From: Candidatus Eiseniibacteriota bacterium
Lineage (GTDB): Bacteria > Eisenbacteria > RBG-16-71-46 > JAFGJU01
DNA length: 13,816 nt
Reading direction: 5' to 3'
Assembly (NCBI GenBank): GCA_016928935.1
Contig: JAFGJU010000200.1
Span: 1 to 13,816 of the forward strand
Position numbers and translations under genes: made by a program. Position 1 is the first letter of the stretch, and each line of letters begins with the position of its first letter. Positions 1 to 6,585 of the stretch are shown here, in pieces. Below the pieces are notes generated by a model. The model made no database searches. It was not told the origin of the DNA and was given only the letters and a program-made list of their open reading frames with translations.

Positions 1-693
1 GTCCGGGCGCAGGCGCCGCTGTCGGCGGCCTCCATGCTGGCGGGTGCAGTCGTCGTGTACCTGACAATCAAGAAGGGCAGGCCGGTGCCGGTGAGCGCCG
101 CGTCGCGCGTGAAGGCCCTGCCGCTGCTGCTTTCCGGGATGTGGCCTTTTGCGTTCGTGCTCATCCTGGTCCTGGGGTTCAAGGCGAACCTGCTGGCCGT
201 GCTGCTCACAGCCATACTGCTCATCCTCATACTGACCAGGACCGGCCCGCGGACCTTCGCACGGCTGGCGTGGCAGTCCTTTTCTCCCTCGTGCATCTCC
301 GTCGTGGTAGGCGTGATGGGGTTCAAGGAGATAATGACGGCGGGAGGCGTTGTTTCTGTGTTCCCCTCCATTCTGGGCGCCCTGCACATACCCAGCGTCC
401 TCGTGATTTTCTTCATCCCGATGATAGTGGGGCTCCTCACGGGTATCACGCAGGCGTTCGTGGGTGTGGCGTACCCGGTGGTCATGCCGTTCATCAGTGC
501 GGCCGACTCACCGCTCGACGCCGCCACCTTGGCCTTCGCGGGCGGATTCCTGGGGGTGCTTCTGTCTCCGGTCCACCTGTGCCTCATACTTACGTATCAG
601 TTCTTCAAGGCGAGGCTGGGAGGCGTGTACCGGCTGATGATCTTCCCGGTTGTGTTCGTCGCCGTCGTTGCTTTTGTCATCGCCCTGCGCTAG
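1..693 (+). CDS. DUF401-family integral membrane protein, 5'-truncated
   Basis: The reading frame is open from the first base to a TAG at 691-693, so this is the C-terminal 230 residues of a longer protein whose start lies outside the window. It is very hydrophobic, with about six predicted membrane segments. The segment around ITQAFVGVAYPVVMPFI and the preceding GLLTG resemble the conserved C-terminal part of DUF401 proteins, a family related in topology to anion transporters of the ArsB/CitM type. That assignment is from memory of the family. Substrate and function are unknown. It would act in the cytoplasmic membrane. The next gene begins about 160 bases downstream, so operon membership is uncertain. 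An alternative is another permease of the ion-transporter superfamily. Confidence 0.8.
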   Translation, partial: VRAQAPLSAASMLAGAVVVYLTIKKGRPVPVSAASRVKALPLLLSGMWPFAFVLILVLGFKANLLAVLLTAILLILILTRTGPRTFARLAWQSFSPSCISVVVGVMGFKEIMTAGGVVSVFPSILGALHIPSVLVIFFIPMIVGLLTGITQAFVGVAYPVVMPFISAADSPLDAATLAFAGGFLGVLLSPVHLCLILTYQFFKARLGGVYRLMIFPVVFVAVVAFVIALR

Positions 694-855
694 ACTGGCC
701 GCACGAATTTCCTCCAGACCGGAGTCGCCCCGCCCGCGTGTCCGAGCAGAGCGCGCCGCGCGCGCTGGCGGACATGGGACTTCCTGCGCGGCGGACGCGG
801 CGCCGGCCCAGTCCGACGCGGACGGCGGCTTCCCCTGGTGTCGAAGAGAAACCGC

Positions 856-2268
856 ATGACAGATAAAGAGAAGACTCGAGAAGAGAAGATGAAGGCGCTC
901 CTGAAGAGTCGCTTCGCTGAGCTTGCGCCGCCGGAGCTCAGGTACGTCCTCTCAGGGCTTGAGGACCGCGGCTTCAAGGCCTACGCTGTCGGCGGCGGCG
1001 TGCGCAACCTTCTGCTCGGCAGGGAAGTGAAAGAGTGGGACGTGGCCACGGACGCGACGCCTCCGGTGGTTCAGGAGATCTTTCCGCATACGGTTCCCAC
1101 CGGCATCGAGCAGGGCACGGTGACTGTGGTGACGGAGGGCGGCAAGGTCGAAGTCACCACTTTCAGGCGGGACAGCGAGTACGCAGACGCGAGACATCCG
1201 AACGAGGTCTTTTTCTCCAGGGACGTCGAGGAGGACCTGGCCAGGCGCGATTTCACGGTCAACGCGATTGCATACCGTCCGGCCGGAGAGGACGTGCGGG
1301 CGGCAGAGGGAGCCTTCAGGGACCTGAACGCCAGGACGATCAGGACTGTGGGCGACCCGGTGGAGAGATTTCGGGAGGACGGGCTGAGGCCGGTCAGGGC
1401 CATCCGCTTCGCCTGCCAGCTGGACTTCGAGATAGACGAGCGCACGTTCGTCTCCATCACGTCTGTCCTGGACAGGGTGTCGTTGGTTTCTTTGGAGAGA
1501 GTCCGCGGCGAGCTGATGAAGATTCTCCAGTGCGGGAAGCCGTCCAGGGGTATCGATCTGATGCATGAGAGCGGGCTTCTTGCAATGTTCCTGCCGGAGC
1601 TGGACGGCGCCAGAGGAGTAGCGCAGAACGAGTTCCACGCTTACGACGTGTATTGGCACAGTCTCTGCACCTGCGACGCTGTGCCCGGAGACAAACCGCT
1701 GGTCCGGCTGGCGGGGCTGCTCCACGACATAGGCAAGCCCGAGATGAAGGAGGAGCACGACGGCCGGGTGACCTTCTACAACCACCAGCACGTGGGCGCC
1801 GCGATGACGGCGCGCATAATGGACAGGTTGAGGTTCAGCAGCGCCCAGAGGGAATACGTGGTCAGGCTCGTTGACAATCACATGTTTGACTACCACAGCG
1901 ACTGGACCGACGGCGCGCTCCGCAGGTTTGTGCGTCGCGTGGGAGTCGACGCGGTGGCCGACGTGTTCGACCTGAGAATCGCCGACTACATCGGGAACGG
2001 CCTCAGACAAGGTTTCCCGCATTACCTGGAAGAGATGCGGGCCAGGATAGACAGGATACTGGAGGAGGACAGCGCACTCTCTGAGGCAGACCTTGCGGTG
2101 GACGGCAACGACGTCATGAGAGAGCTGGGCCTGGGGCCCGGCAAAGAGGTCGGCGCCGCGCTGAGGGAGCTGCTCGAGCTCGTGCTGGACAACCCGGAGC
2201 TCAACACGAGGGAGACACTCCTGGCGAAGCTGCGGGAGATGAGGCCGCCGGGCGGGCCGACTGCGTGA
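856..2268 (+). CDS. cca: tRNA nucleotidyltransferase / poly(A) polymerase family protein with HD domain
   Basis: A class II nucleotidyltransferase that adds or repairs the 3' CCA end of tRNA, or acts as the A- or CC-adding partner; sequence alone does not settle which. From ATG 856 it is 470 residues. Family signatures occur in order: GGGVRN at 46-51, the metal-binding pair in KEWDVATDATP (E60 and D62), RRDFTVNAIAY from 130, EDGLRPVRAIRFA near 178, and an HD phosphohydrolase motif LLHDIGKPE with H290-D291. The first catalytic acid of the usual DxD is Glu here. The start is uncertain: GTG 838 and ATG 889 are in frame, none has a strong Shine-Dalgarno, and I chose ATG 856 because a weak GA-rich stretch precedes it. 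A likely terminator follows, so the gene appears to end its transcription unit. Confidence 0.94.
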   Translation: MTDKEKTREEKMKALLKSRFAELAPPELRYVLSGLEDRGFKAYAVGGGVRNLLLGREVKEWDVATDATPPVVQEIFPHTVPTGIEQGTVTVVTEGGKVEVTTFRRDSEYADARHPNEVFFSRDVEEDLARRDFTVNAIAYRPAGEDVRAAEGAFRDLNARTIRTVGDPVERFREDGLRPVRAIRFACQLDFEIDERTFVSITSVLDRVSLVSLERVRGELMKILQCGKPSRGIDLMHESGLLAMFLPELDGARGVAQNEFHAYDVYWHSLCTCDAVPGDKPLVRLAGLLHDIGKPEMKEEHDGRVTFYNHQHVGAAMTARIMDRLRFSSAQREYVVRLVDNHMFDYHSDWTDGALRRFVRRVGVDAVADVFDLRIADYIGNGLRQGFPHYLEEMRARIDRILEEDSALSEADLAVDGNDVMRELGLGPGKEVGAALRELLELVLDNPELNTRETLLAKLREMRPPGGPTA

Positions 2269-2328
2269 CGCAGGGCGGCGGAGGTCCCGTCATGACTCAT
2301 CGCGCCCCGGGTCGTGAGCCGCGAGAGC

Positions 2329-2354
2329 GCGACCGGTCCCGGCCGGTGCTTTTT
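2329..2354 (+). terminator. Candidate Rho-independent terminator after cca
   Basis: A short GC hairpin pairs ACCGG (2332-2336) with CCGGT (2343-2347), extended by a GC/GC pair around a one-base bulge. It is followed directly by a run of five T at 2350-2354. It lies 60 bases after the cca stop and immediately before the next gene's promoter, the expected place for a transcription-unit boundary. The stem is short and the T-run modest, so termination may be partial. Confidence 0.5.
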
Positions 2355-2356
2355 GG

Positions 2357-2385
2357 TTGACAATTTTTCGACGCGTAAATAGCAT
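2357..2385 (+). promoter_or_regulatory. Sigma-70-type promoter for the M23 peptidase gene
   Basis: A perfect -35 TTGACA (2357-2362), a 17-base spacer and a -10 TAGCAT (2380-2385, four of six consensus positions) predict transcription starting near 2392. That leaves a leader of about 26 bases before ATG 2418. It would put the upstream in-frame TTG at 2400 almost at the transcript end, which supports ATG 2418 as the start. Confidence 0.6.
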
Positions 2386-2417
2386 GGGCCAACTAGGGGT
2401 TGACACGAAGAGGAAAG

Positions 2418-3779
2418 ATGGAACATCCTAAACACCTCGAGCCCCCCCGAGACAGGAATTCCTCTCTGGTCCGGAGCTGTCTGCGCGGACTGAGGCACTC
2501 AATCGCGCCGGTCCTCATCGTGGCTGTGGCGTTTGCCCTGCTGTGGCACCTGAACGAGAGAAAGGTGGCCGAACTGCGCGTGCTGGAATCGGCCTCCGTC
2601 GAAGACCCGGCCACGCAGGGGCTCCGCTCTTACTGCGACACGCTCAGACCGGGCGTGTCCCTCCACGCGTCCCTGCTCAAGACCGACATCCCCGTGCAGC
2701 AGATCGCCTCGCTGCTGAGTGAGATGGGGAACGTCCTGGACCTGCGCAAGCTATTGCCCGGTGAGTCGTACGAGGTCATCACGGACGGACAAGATTCTCT
2801 GCGAATGCTGAGGTACCGCAAGGCGCCGGGCGAGATATTCGTGGTGGAGCCGATAGAGGACGGTTTCACGGTGTTCCAGGAGAACATCCCGCTCACCAAG
2901 GTGGTGCGCAAGGTCGAGGGCACGGTGGACGTTTCGTTGTACGACGCGGTCATCGCTTCGGGCGGAGACGCAGAGCTGGCCGTGATGCTGAGCGACGTCT
3001 TCGCGTGGGACGTGGACTTCTTCACGGACCCCAGAAAAGGTGACAAGTTCTCCTTCATCGTCGAGCAGTACATGAGGGGAGGACGACCCAGGGGGTACAC
3101 GCGAGTCCTGGCGGCCGTCTACAGCGGTCAGGAGATGACCAGGGACGCGTACTCGTACCAGGTGTCTGACGGCAAGGCCGGGTACTTCGACTCGCAGGGG
3201 AGGTCGCTCAAGAGGGCGTTCCTCCGCTCGCCTCTCAACTACAGGCGCATAAGCTCATACTTCAGCAACTCCCGCTTCCACCCGATTCTCAAGCGTTACA
3301 GGCCCCATCACGGAATCGACTACGCCGCGAACTACGGCACGCCCGTAGTGACAATAGGCGACGGAGTGGTGGAGTACGCCGGATGGAAGGGCGGGTTCGG
3401 GAGGTACGTGAGCGTCAGGCACAACTCCACGTTCACCTCCACCTACGGCCATCTTTCGAAGTTCGGGAAGGGCGTGCGGCGGGGCGTGAGGGTTGCGCAG
3501 GGCCAGGTCATCGGCTACGTGGGCTCGAGCGGCCTCTCGACCGGCCCGCATTTGGACTTCCGGCTCAAGCAGAACGGCAAGTACGTCAACTTCCTCCGCA
3601 TTGCGCCGCCTGCGCTTGCCGCGGTTCCGAAGGCCGAGATGGCCGCCTTCGAGGCGCACAAGAGTGGGCTCCTCCAGGCCATGAGCTCGATGGCCGCATC
3701 GCAGACCCTGGAGCTGGCAGAGTTCGAGGCCAGGTTCTTCCCGGACTCGCTTGAGTCCGGCCTCGCGATGGCGAAGTAG
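2418..3779 (+). CDS. Membrane-anchored M23-family peptidase (MepM-like)
   Basis: A 453-residue protein resembling E. coli MepM/YebA, a murein endopeptidase that opens crosslinks during wall growth. Residues about 28-45 form an N-terminal membrane anchor, placing the rest in the periplasm. A middle region (about 60-250) resembles the OapA/LysM-like part of MepM relatives. The LytM/M23 domain spans about 275-400: HHGIDYA gives the first zinc ligands H297 and D301, TYGHL gives H345, and STGPHLDF carries H378 and D380. In the canonical motif HxH the second residue is a zinc-binding His, but here it is Asp380. Asp may still bind zinc, or the enzyme may be a non-catalytic activator. ATG 2418 has AGG four bases upstream; an in-frame TTG lies at 2400. 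The gene has its own promoter and appears monocistronic. Confidence 0.9.
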   Translation: MEHPKHLEPPRDRNSSLVRSCLRGLRHSIAPVLIVAVAFALLWHLNERKVAELRVLESASVEDPATQGLRSYCDTLRPGVSLHASLLKTDIPVQQIASLLSEMGNVLDLRKLLPGESYEVITDGQDSLRMLRYRKAPGEIFVVEPIEDGFTVFQENIPLTKVVRKVEGTVDVSLYDAVIASGGDAELAVMLSDVFAWDVDFFTDPRKGDKFSFIVEQYMRGGRPRGYTRVLAAVYSGQEMTRDAYSYQVSDGKAGYFDSQGRSLKRAFLRSPLNYRRISSYFSNSRFHPILKRYRPHHGIDYAANYGTPVVTIGDGVVEYAGWKGGFGRYVSVRHNSTFTSTYGHLSKFGKGVRRGVRVAQGQVIGYVGSSGLSTGPHLDFRLKQNGKYVNFLRIAPPALAAVPKAEMAAFEAHKSGLLQAMSSMAASQTLELAEFEARFFPDSLESGLAMAK

Positions 3780-3840
3780 CTGGCGGGCAGTGGGTGAGCA
3801 CCATCACGTCTGTTCCGCGGCGGAGTGGCCTTACCGTATG

Positions 3841-3861
3841 GCACCAGGGTTTGGGTGCTTT
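3841..3861 (+). terminator. Weak candidate terminator after the M23 peptidase gene
   Basis: GCACC (3841-3845) pairs with GGTGC (3854-3858) around an 8-base loop and is followed by only three T. It is 62 bases past the peptidase stop. The stem is short and the tail poor, so this is a candidate only. Confidence 0.25.
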
Positions 3862-3987
3862 CCACGGCGTCCTGCCGCGCGGCGTTCTGCCCGTGGTGCG
3901 GCGCCGCTCCCGATCACACACTGCTCGCCGTGACGTTCAGCGAACGCGTTCCCGCAGTGCCGCCAGCCTCCTCTCCCGCCTTTTCCC

Positions 3988-4016
3988 TTGACACTGGCGG
4001 GGTGCAATGCTAGCGT
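3988..4016 (+). promoter_or_regulatory. Sigma-70-type promoter with extended -10 for the polyprenyl synthase operon
   Basis: A perfect TTGACA at 3988-3993, a 17-base spacer, and TAGCGT at 4011-4016 preceded by TGC (an extended -10 TGn). The -10 hexamer alone matches only three consensus positions. The -35, the spacing and the TG motif together make it credible. It would drive the polyprenyl synthase, amrS and perhaps the genes after them. Confidence 0.5.
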
Positions 4017-4140
4017 TTTCGTGTGATAGCACAATGAGTTGTGCGGGCTAACAGTTGTTAGTACACCTGGTTACGGGACTGACGGGTTGCGGGCGGTCCG
4101 GCTCTCGCGAATTCCAGCGGAGCCCCTCGCGGTAGCGTTG

Positions 4141-5115
4141 ATGGCGCTTAAAGAGTTCCAGAATCCGGTCAAGACAGAGCTGGGAGAGGTCGAGGAGCGT
4201 TTCAAGGAAGCCCTCATGTCTCGCCTTCCCCTCGTCACCAGCGTTGCGAGTCACATACTCGCGACTCGCGGCAAGCGTTACAGGCCCACGCTCCTGCTCC
4301 TGTCGGCCAAGCTGACGGACGGGCCCTCGGACAGGGCGGTCTGCGCGGCCACCGTCGTGGAGTTGATTCACACGGCGACCCTCATACACGACGATTCCAT
4401 AGACAAGAGCGAGCTAAGGCGCGGCTCGCCGACGGTCAACTTCAAGTGGGACGACGACGTCTCGATCGCGATGGGGGACGTCCTTTACTCGAAGGCGTTC
4501 TACATCCTGGTCAAGAACCAGATGTACGACGTGATGGACGTGCTGGCCGAGACGACACACAGGATGAGTGTGGGGGAGATGCTGGAGCTGGAGAGGCGGC
4601 ACGACGTCGACCTGAGCGAAGAAGACTACCTCCGGATGATAGGCGAGAAGACCGCATCGCTTATCTCCGCGTCCTGCGAGATAGGCGCCATGCTGGGCGA
4701 ACAGCAGGACGGGGTGAGGTCGCGCTTCTCCAAGTGTGGGCACGCGCTCGGCCTCGCCTTCCAGATAACGGACGACGTGTTCGATTTCGTGGGACGCGAG
4801 AGCGAGCTCGGGAAGAACATCGGCACCGACGTCGGGAGCGGCAAGTTCACTCTGCCGGTCATCGCCGCGCTCAGGAACGCCGGGTCCAAGGACAGGTCCA
4901 GGATCAAGGAGATCCTCAAGTCCGGACCGCTGATGGACGGCAAGTGGAGCGAGCTCCTGGCTTTGATGAAGGAATACGAGGGCATCGAATACTCGAAGCG
5001 GAGAGCCCTGGCTTACGCTGCTGAGGCCAAGGATCTCCTCAATCCCTTCGAGGGTTCTCCCTATCACTTGTCCCTGTGCTCACTGGTTGACTACACGGTG
5101 GAGAGAAGAAAATAG
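4141..5115 (+). CDS. ispB: Long-chain polyprenyl diphosphate synthase
   Basis: A trans-type isoprenyl diphosphate synthase that condenses isopentenyl diphosphate onto an allylic primer to make the side chain of a quinone. It is 324 residues from ATG 4141, normal for the family. The first aspartate-rich motif is HDDSID (D84, D85, D88) followed by RRG. The second is ITDDVFD (D211, D212, D215), and GTDVGSGKFTLP follows as expected. The residue five before the first motif is Ala79, a small residue that in this family allows long products (about C35-C50), so a farnesyl or geranylgeranyl synthase is less likely. The N-terminus beginning MALKEF is typical, so I reject the in-frame GTG at 4039. The ribosome-binding site is weak. 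The stop is 7 bases before amrS. Confidence 0.9.
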   Translation: MALKEFQNPVKTELGEVEERFKEALMSRLPLVTSVASHILATRGKRYRPTLLLLSAKLTDGPSDRAVCAATVVELIHTATLIHDDSIDKSELRRGSPTVNFKWDDDVSIAMGDVLYSKAFYILVKNQMYDVMDVLAETTHRMSVGEMLELERRHDVDLSEEDYLRMIGEKTASLISASCEIGAMLGEQQDGVRSRFSKCGHALGLAFQITDDVFDFVGRESELGKNIGTDVGSGKFTLPVIAALRNAGSKDRSRIKEILKSGPLMDGKWSELLALMKEYEGIEYSKRRALAYAAEAKDLLNPFEGSPYHLSLCSLVDYTVERRK

Positions 5116-5122
5116 TCGCCTG

Positions 5123-6112
5123 ATGATCGAGGCACGGTACTGGACTGCACTTGAAGACGGCGAGGTCCTGTGCGAGCTCTGCCCGCACCACTGCAGACTC
5201 AAGGACGGGCAGAGAGGCATCTGCATGGGGCGCGTGAACGAGCGGGGCAGGCTCTACACGAAGAACTACGGTGAGATTGTCTCTGCGGCCGTCGACCCCA
5301 TCGAGAAGAAACCTCTCTACCATTTCTATCCCGGAAGCGTGATACTCTCCGTCGGCCCGAACGGCTGCAACTTCAGGTGTCCATACTGCCAGAACTGGGA
5401 GATCTCGCAGGCCGAGGTGCGCACGACTACTGTCTCACCCGCAGACCTGGTCAAAGCCGCCTCCAAAGATGATTCGATAGGGATCGCCTACACGTACGCC
5501 GAGCCGCTTATCTGGTACGAATACGTGCTCGAGTGCTCGAAGCTGGCCAGAGAAGCGGGACTCGTCAACGTGCTCGTGACGAACGGGTTCGTGGAAGAAA
5601 AGCCCCTCCGGGAGCTTCTCCAGTACGTGGACGCGTTGAACATCGACCTGAAGTCCATACGCGAATCCTTCTACAAGAAGCTGTGCAAGGCCTCGTTGGC
5701 GCCGGTGCTGGCGGCCTGCAAGGTTGCAAAAGAGAAGAGTCACTTGGAGATTACGAACCTGATAATACCCGGAGAGAACGACTCGGACGAGGACCTGAGC
5801 GAGCTTGTGGAGTGGGTTGCCACGAACCTCGGCAAGGAAACCCCGCTTCACTTCTCGAGGTACTTTCCTCACCACAAGATGTCCAACCCGCCGACCCCGG
5901 AGGCAACTCTACAGAAGGCCTACCGGATGGGGAAACAGTCGCTCTACTACTGCTATCTCGGCAACCTCTATGCGAAAAACGGCAGCGACACACACTGCCC
6001 ACAGTGCGGCAACACGCTGGTGGAGCGGAACGACTATTCAGTGAGGATAACGGGAATCGAAGGGAGGAAATGCTCGCGTTGCGGCAGGCCGGTTGACTTC
6101 GTGCTCAAGTAG
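5123..6112 (+). CDS. amrS: AmmeMemoRadiSam-system radical SAM enzyme AmrS
   Basis: A 329-residue radical SAM protein of the AmrS type, related to pyruvate formate-lyase activating enzymes. The family is named for its common genomic association with Memo and AMMECR1 proteins; its physiological substrate is not settled as far as I know. The N-terminal cysteine cluster has C17, C20, C24 and C34 (CELCPHHC and GIC). The radical SAM motif is CNFRCPYC with C82, C86 and C89, which bind the 4Fe-4S cluster. A C-terminal zinc-ribbon-like pair is C292/C295 and C317/C320. ATG 5123 begins a canonical N-terminus; an in-frame TTG at 5087 would overlap the previous gene. Neither Memo nor AMMECR1 is in this window. 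The 7-base gap suggests co-transcription with the polyprenyl synthase. Confidence 0.92.
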   Translation: MIEARYWTALEDGEVLCELCPHHCRLKDGQRGICMGRVNERGRLYTKNYGEIVSAAVDPIEKKPLYHFYPGSVILSVGPNGCNFRCPYCQNWEISQAEVRTTTVSPADLVKAASKDDSIGIAYTYAEPLIWYEYVLECSKLAREAGLVNVLVTNGFVEEKPLRELLQYVDALNIDLKSIRESFYKKLCKASLAPVLAACKVAKEKSHLEITNLIIPGENDSDEDLSELVEWVATNLGKETPLHFSRYFPHHKMSNPPTPEATLQKAYRMGKQSLYYCYLGNLYAKNGSDTHCPQCGNTLVERNDYSVRITGIEGRKCSRCGRPVDFVLK

Positions 6113-6222
6113 GGCCGGGCCGGAACAGGGCCCGTCGGGGCCGGCGCGCACCAACACGTACCGGCGTTCATCGGCGGCATCCCCACGACCGCGGTCCTTG
6201 CCGGAGCGCACAACATCACAAG

Positions 6223-6585
6223 ATGACACCTACGACATCAAGCACATCCAAGAAGCTTGCGAGAAGCGCGGCCGCCCTGGCGGTTTCGAAGAAGGCCCGG
6301 GACGTCGTGATTCTCGATTTGCGCGGACTCTCGGCGGTGACCGACTACTTCGTCATATGCAGCGGCCTGTCGGACGTTCACGTGAGGGCCATAGCCGACG
6401 CCATCGAAGAAGGGCTCGAGCGCGAGGGCGCGCGCAAGTGGCACGTCGAGGGCTACACGCACAGGAGGTGGATACTGCTCGACTACGTAGACGTGGTCGT
6501 CCACGTGTTCCACCACAAGACGCGGGAGTTCTACCTTCTGGAGAGACTCTGGGGAGACGCCGAGGTTGAGAAAGTCGATAGCTGA
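6223..6585 (+). CDS. rsfS: Ribosomal silencing factor RsfS (YbeB/Iojap)
   Basis: A 120-residue cytoplasmic protein of the RsfS family, which binds ribosomal protein uL14 on the large subunit, blocks subunit joining and lowers translation in starvation. The RsfS domain fills residues about 10-118. Hallmarks are VTDYFVICSG, the following S-D-V-H-V-RAIAD helix, EGYTHRRWILLDYVDVVVHVF and the terminal REFYLLERLWGD. The start at ATG 6223 lacks a good Shine-Dalgarno. It follows a 110-base gap after amrS that holds only GC-rich sequence with no terminator T-run. The last 20 bases overlap the start of argS, implying translational coupling. Confidence 0.94.
   Translation: MTPTTSSTSKKLARSAAALAVSKKARDVVILDLRGLSAVTDYFVICSGLSDVHVRAIADAIEEGLEREGARKWHVEGYTHRRWILLDYVDVVVHVFHHKTREFYLLERLWGDAEVEKVDS
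6551..6557 (+). promoter_or_regulatory. Ribosome-binding site deciding the argS start
   Basis: GGGGAGA lies inside the 3' end of rsfS, 8 bases before TTG 6566. It supports the TTG as the argS start. No ATG or GTG is available near the family's usual N-terminus. Confidence 0.5.

Larger units (their letters stand above)
3780..4140 (+). other. Intergenic region between the M23 peptidase and polyprenyl synthase genes
   Basis: About 360 bases with no convincing gene. It holds a weak hairpin at 3841-3858 (GCACC paired with GGTGC, followed by TTT) that could be a poor terminator for the peptidase gene, and the promoter at 3988-4016. The short open frames here have no ribosome-binding site or recognisable product. 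The predicted transcript leader before ATG 4141 is about 118 bases long, unusually long for this window, but I see no recognisable riboswitch in it. Confidence 0.5.

Noticed and set aside
750..766. GC hairpin (AGCGCGC/GCGCGCT) between the DUF401 gene and cca as a terminator
   Set aside because: There is no T-run after it, and such alternating GC stems arise easily in this GC-rich sequence.
3839..3853. TGGCACC followed by a G/T-rich run, resembling a -24 element after the M23 gene
   Set aside because: There is no GC at the required 10-base spacing from GG; the sequence is better read as part of a weak hairpin.
4039..4140. N-terminal extension of the polyprenyl synthase from GTG 4039
   Set aside because: The extra 34 residues do not resemble the family, while ATG 4141 gives the usual N-terminus.
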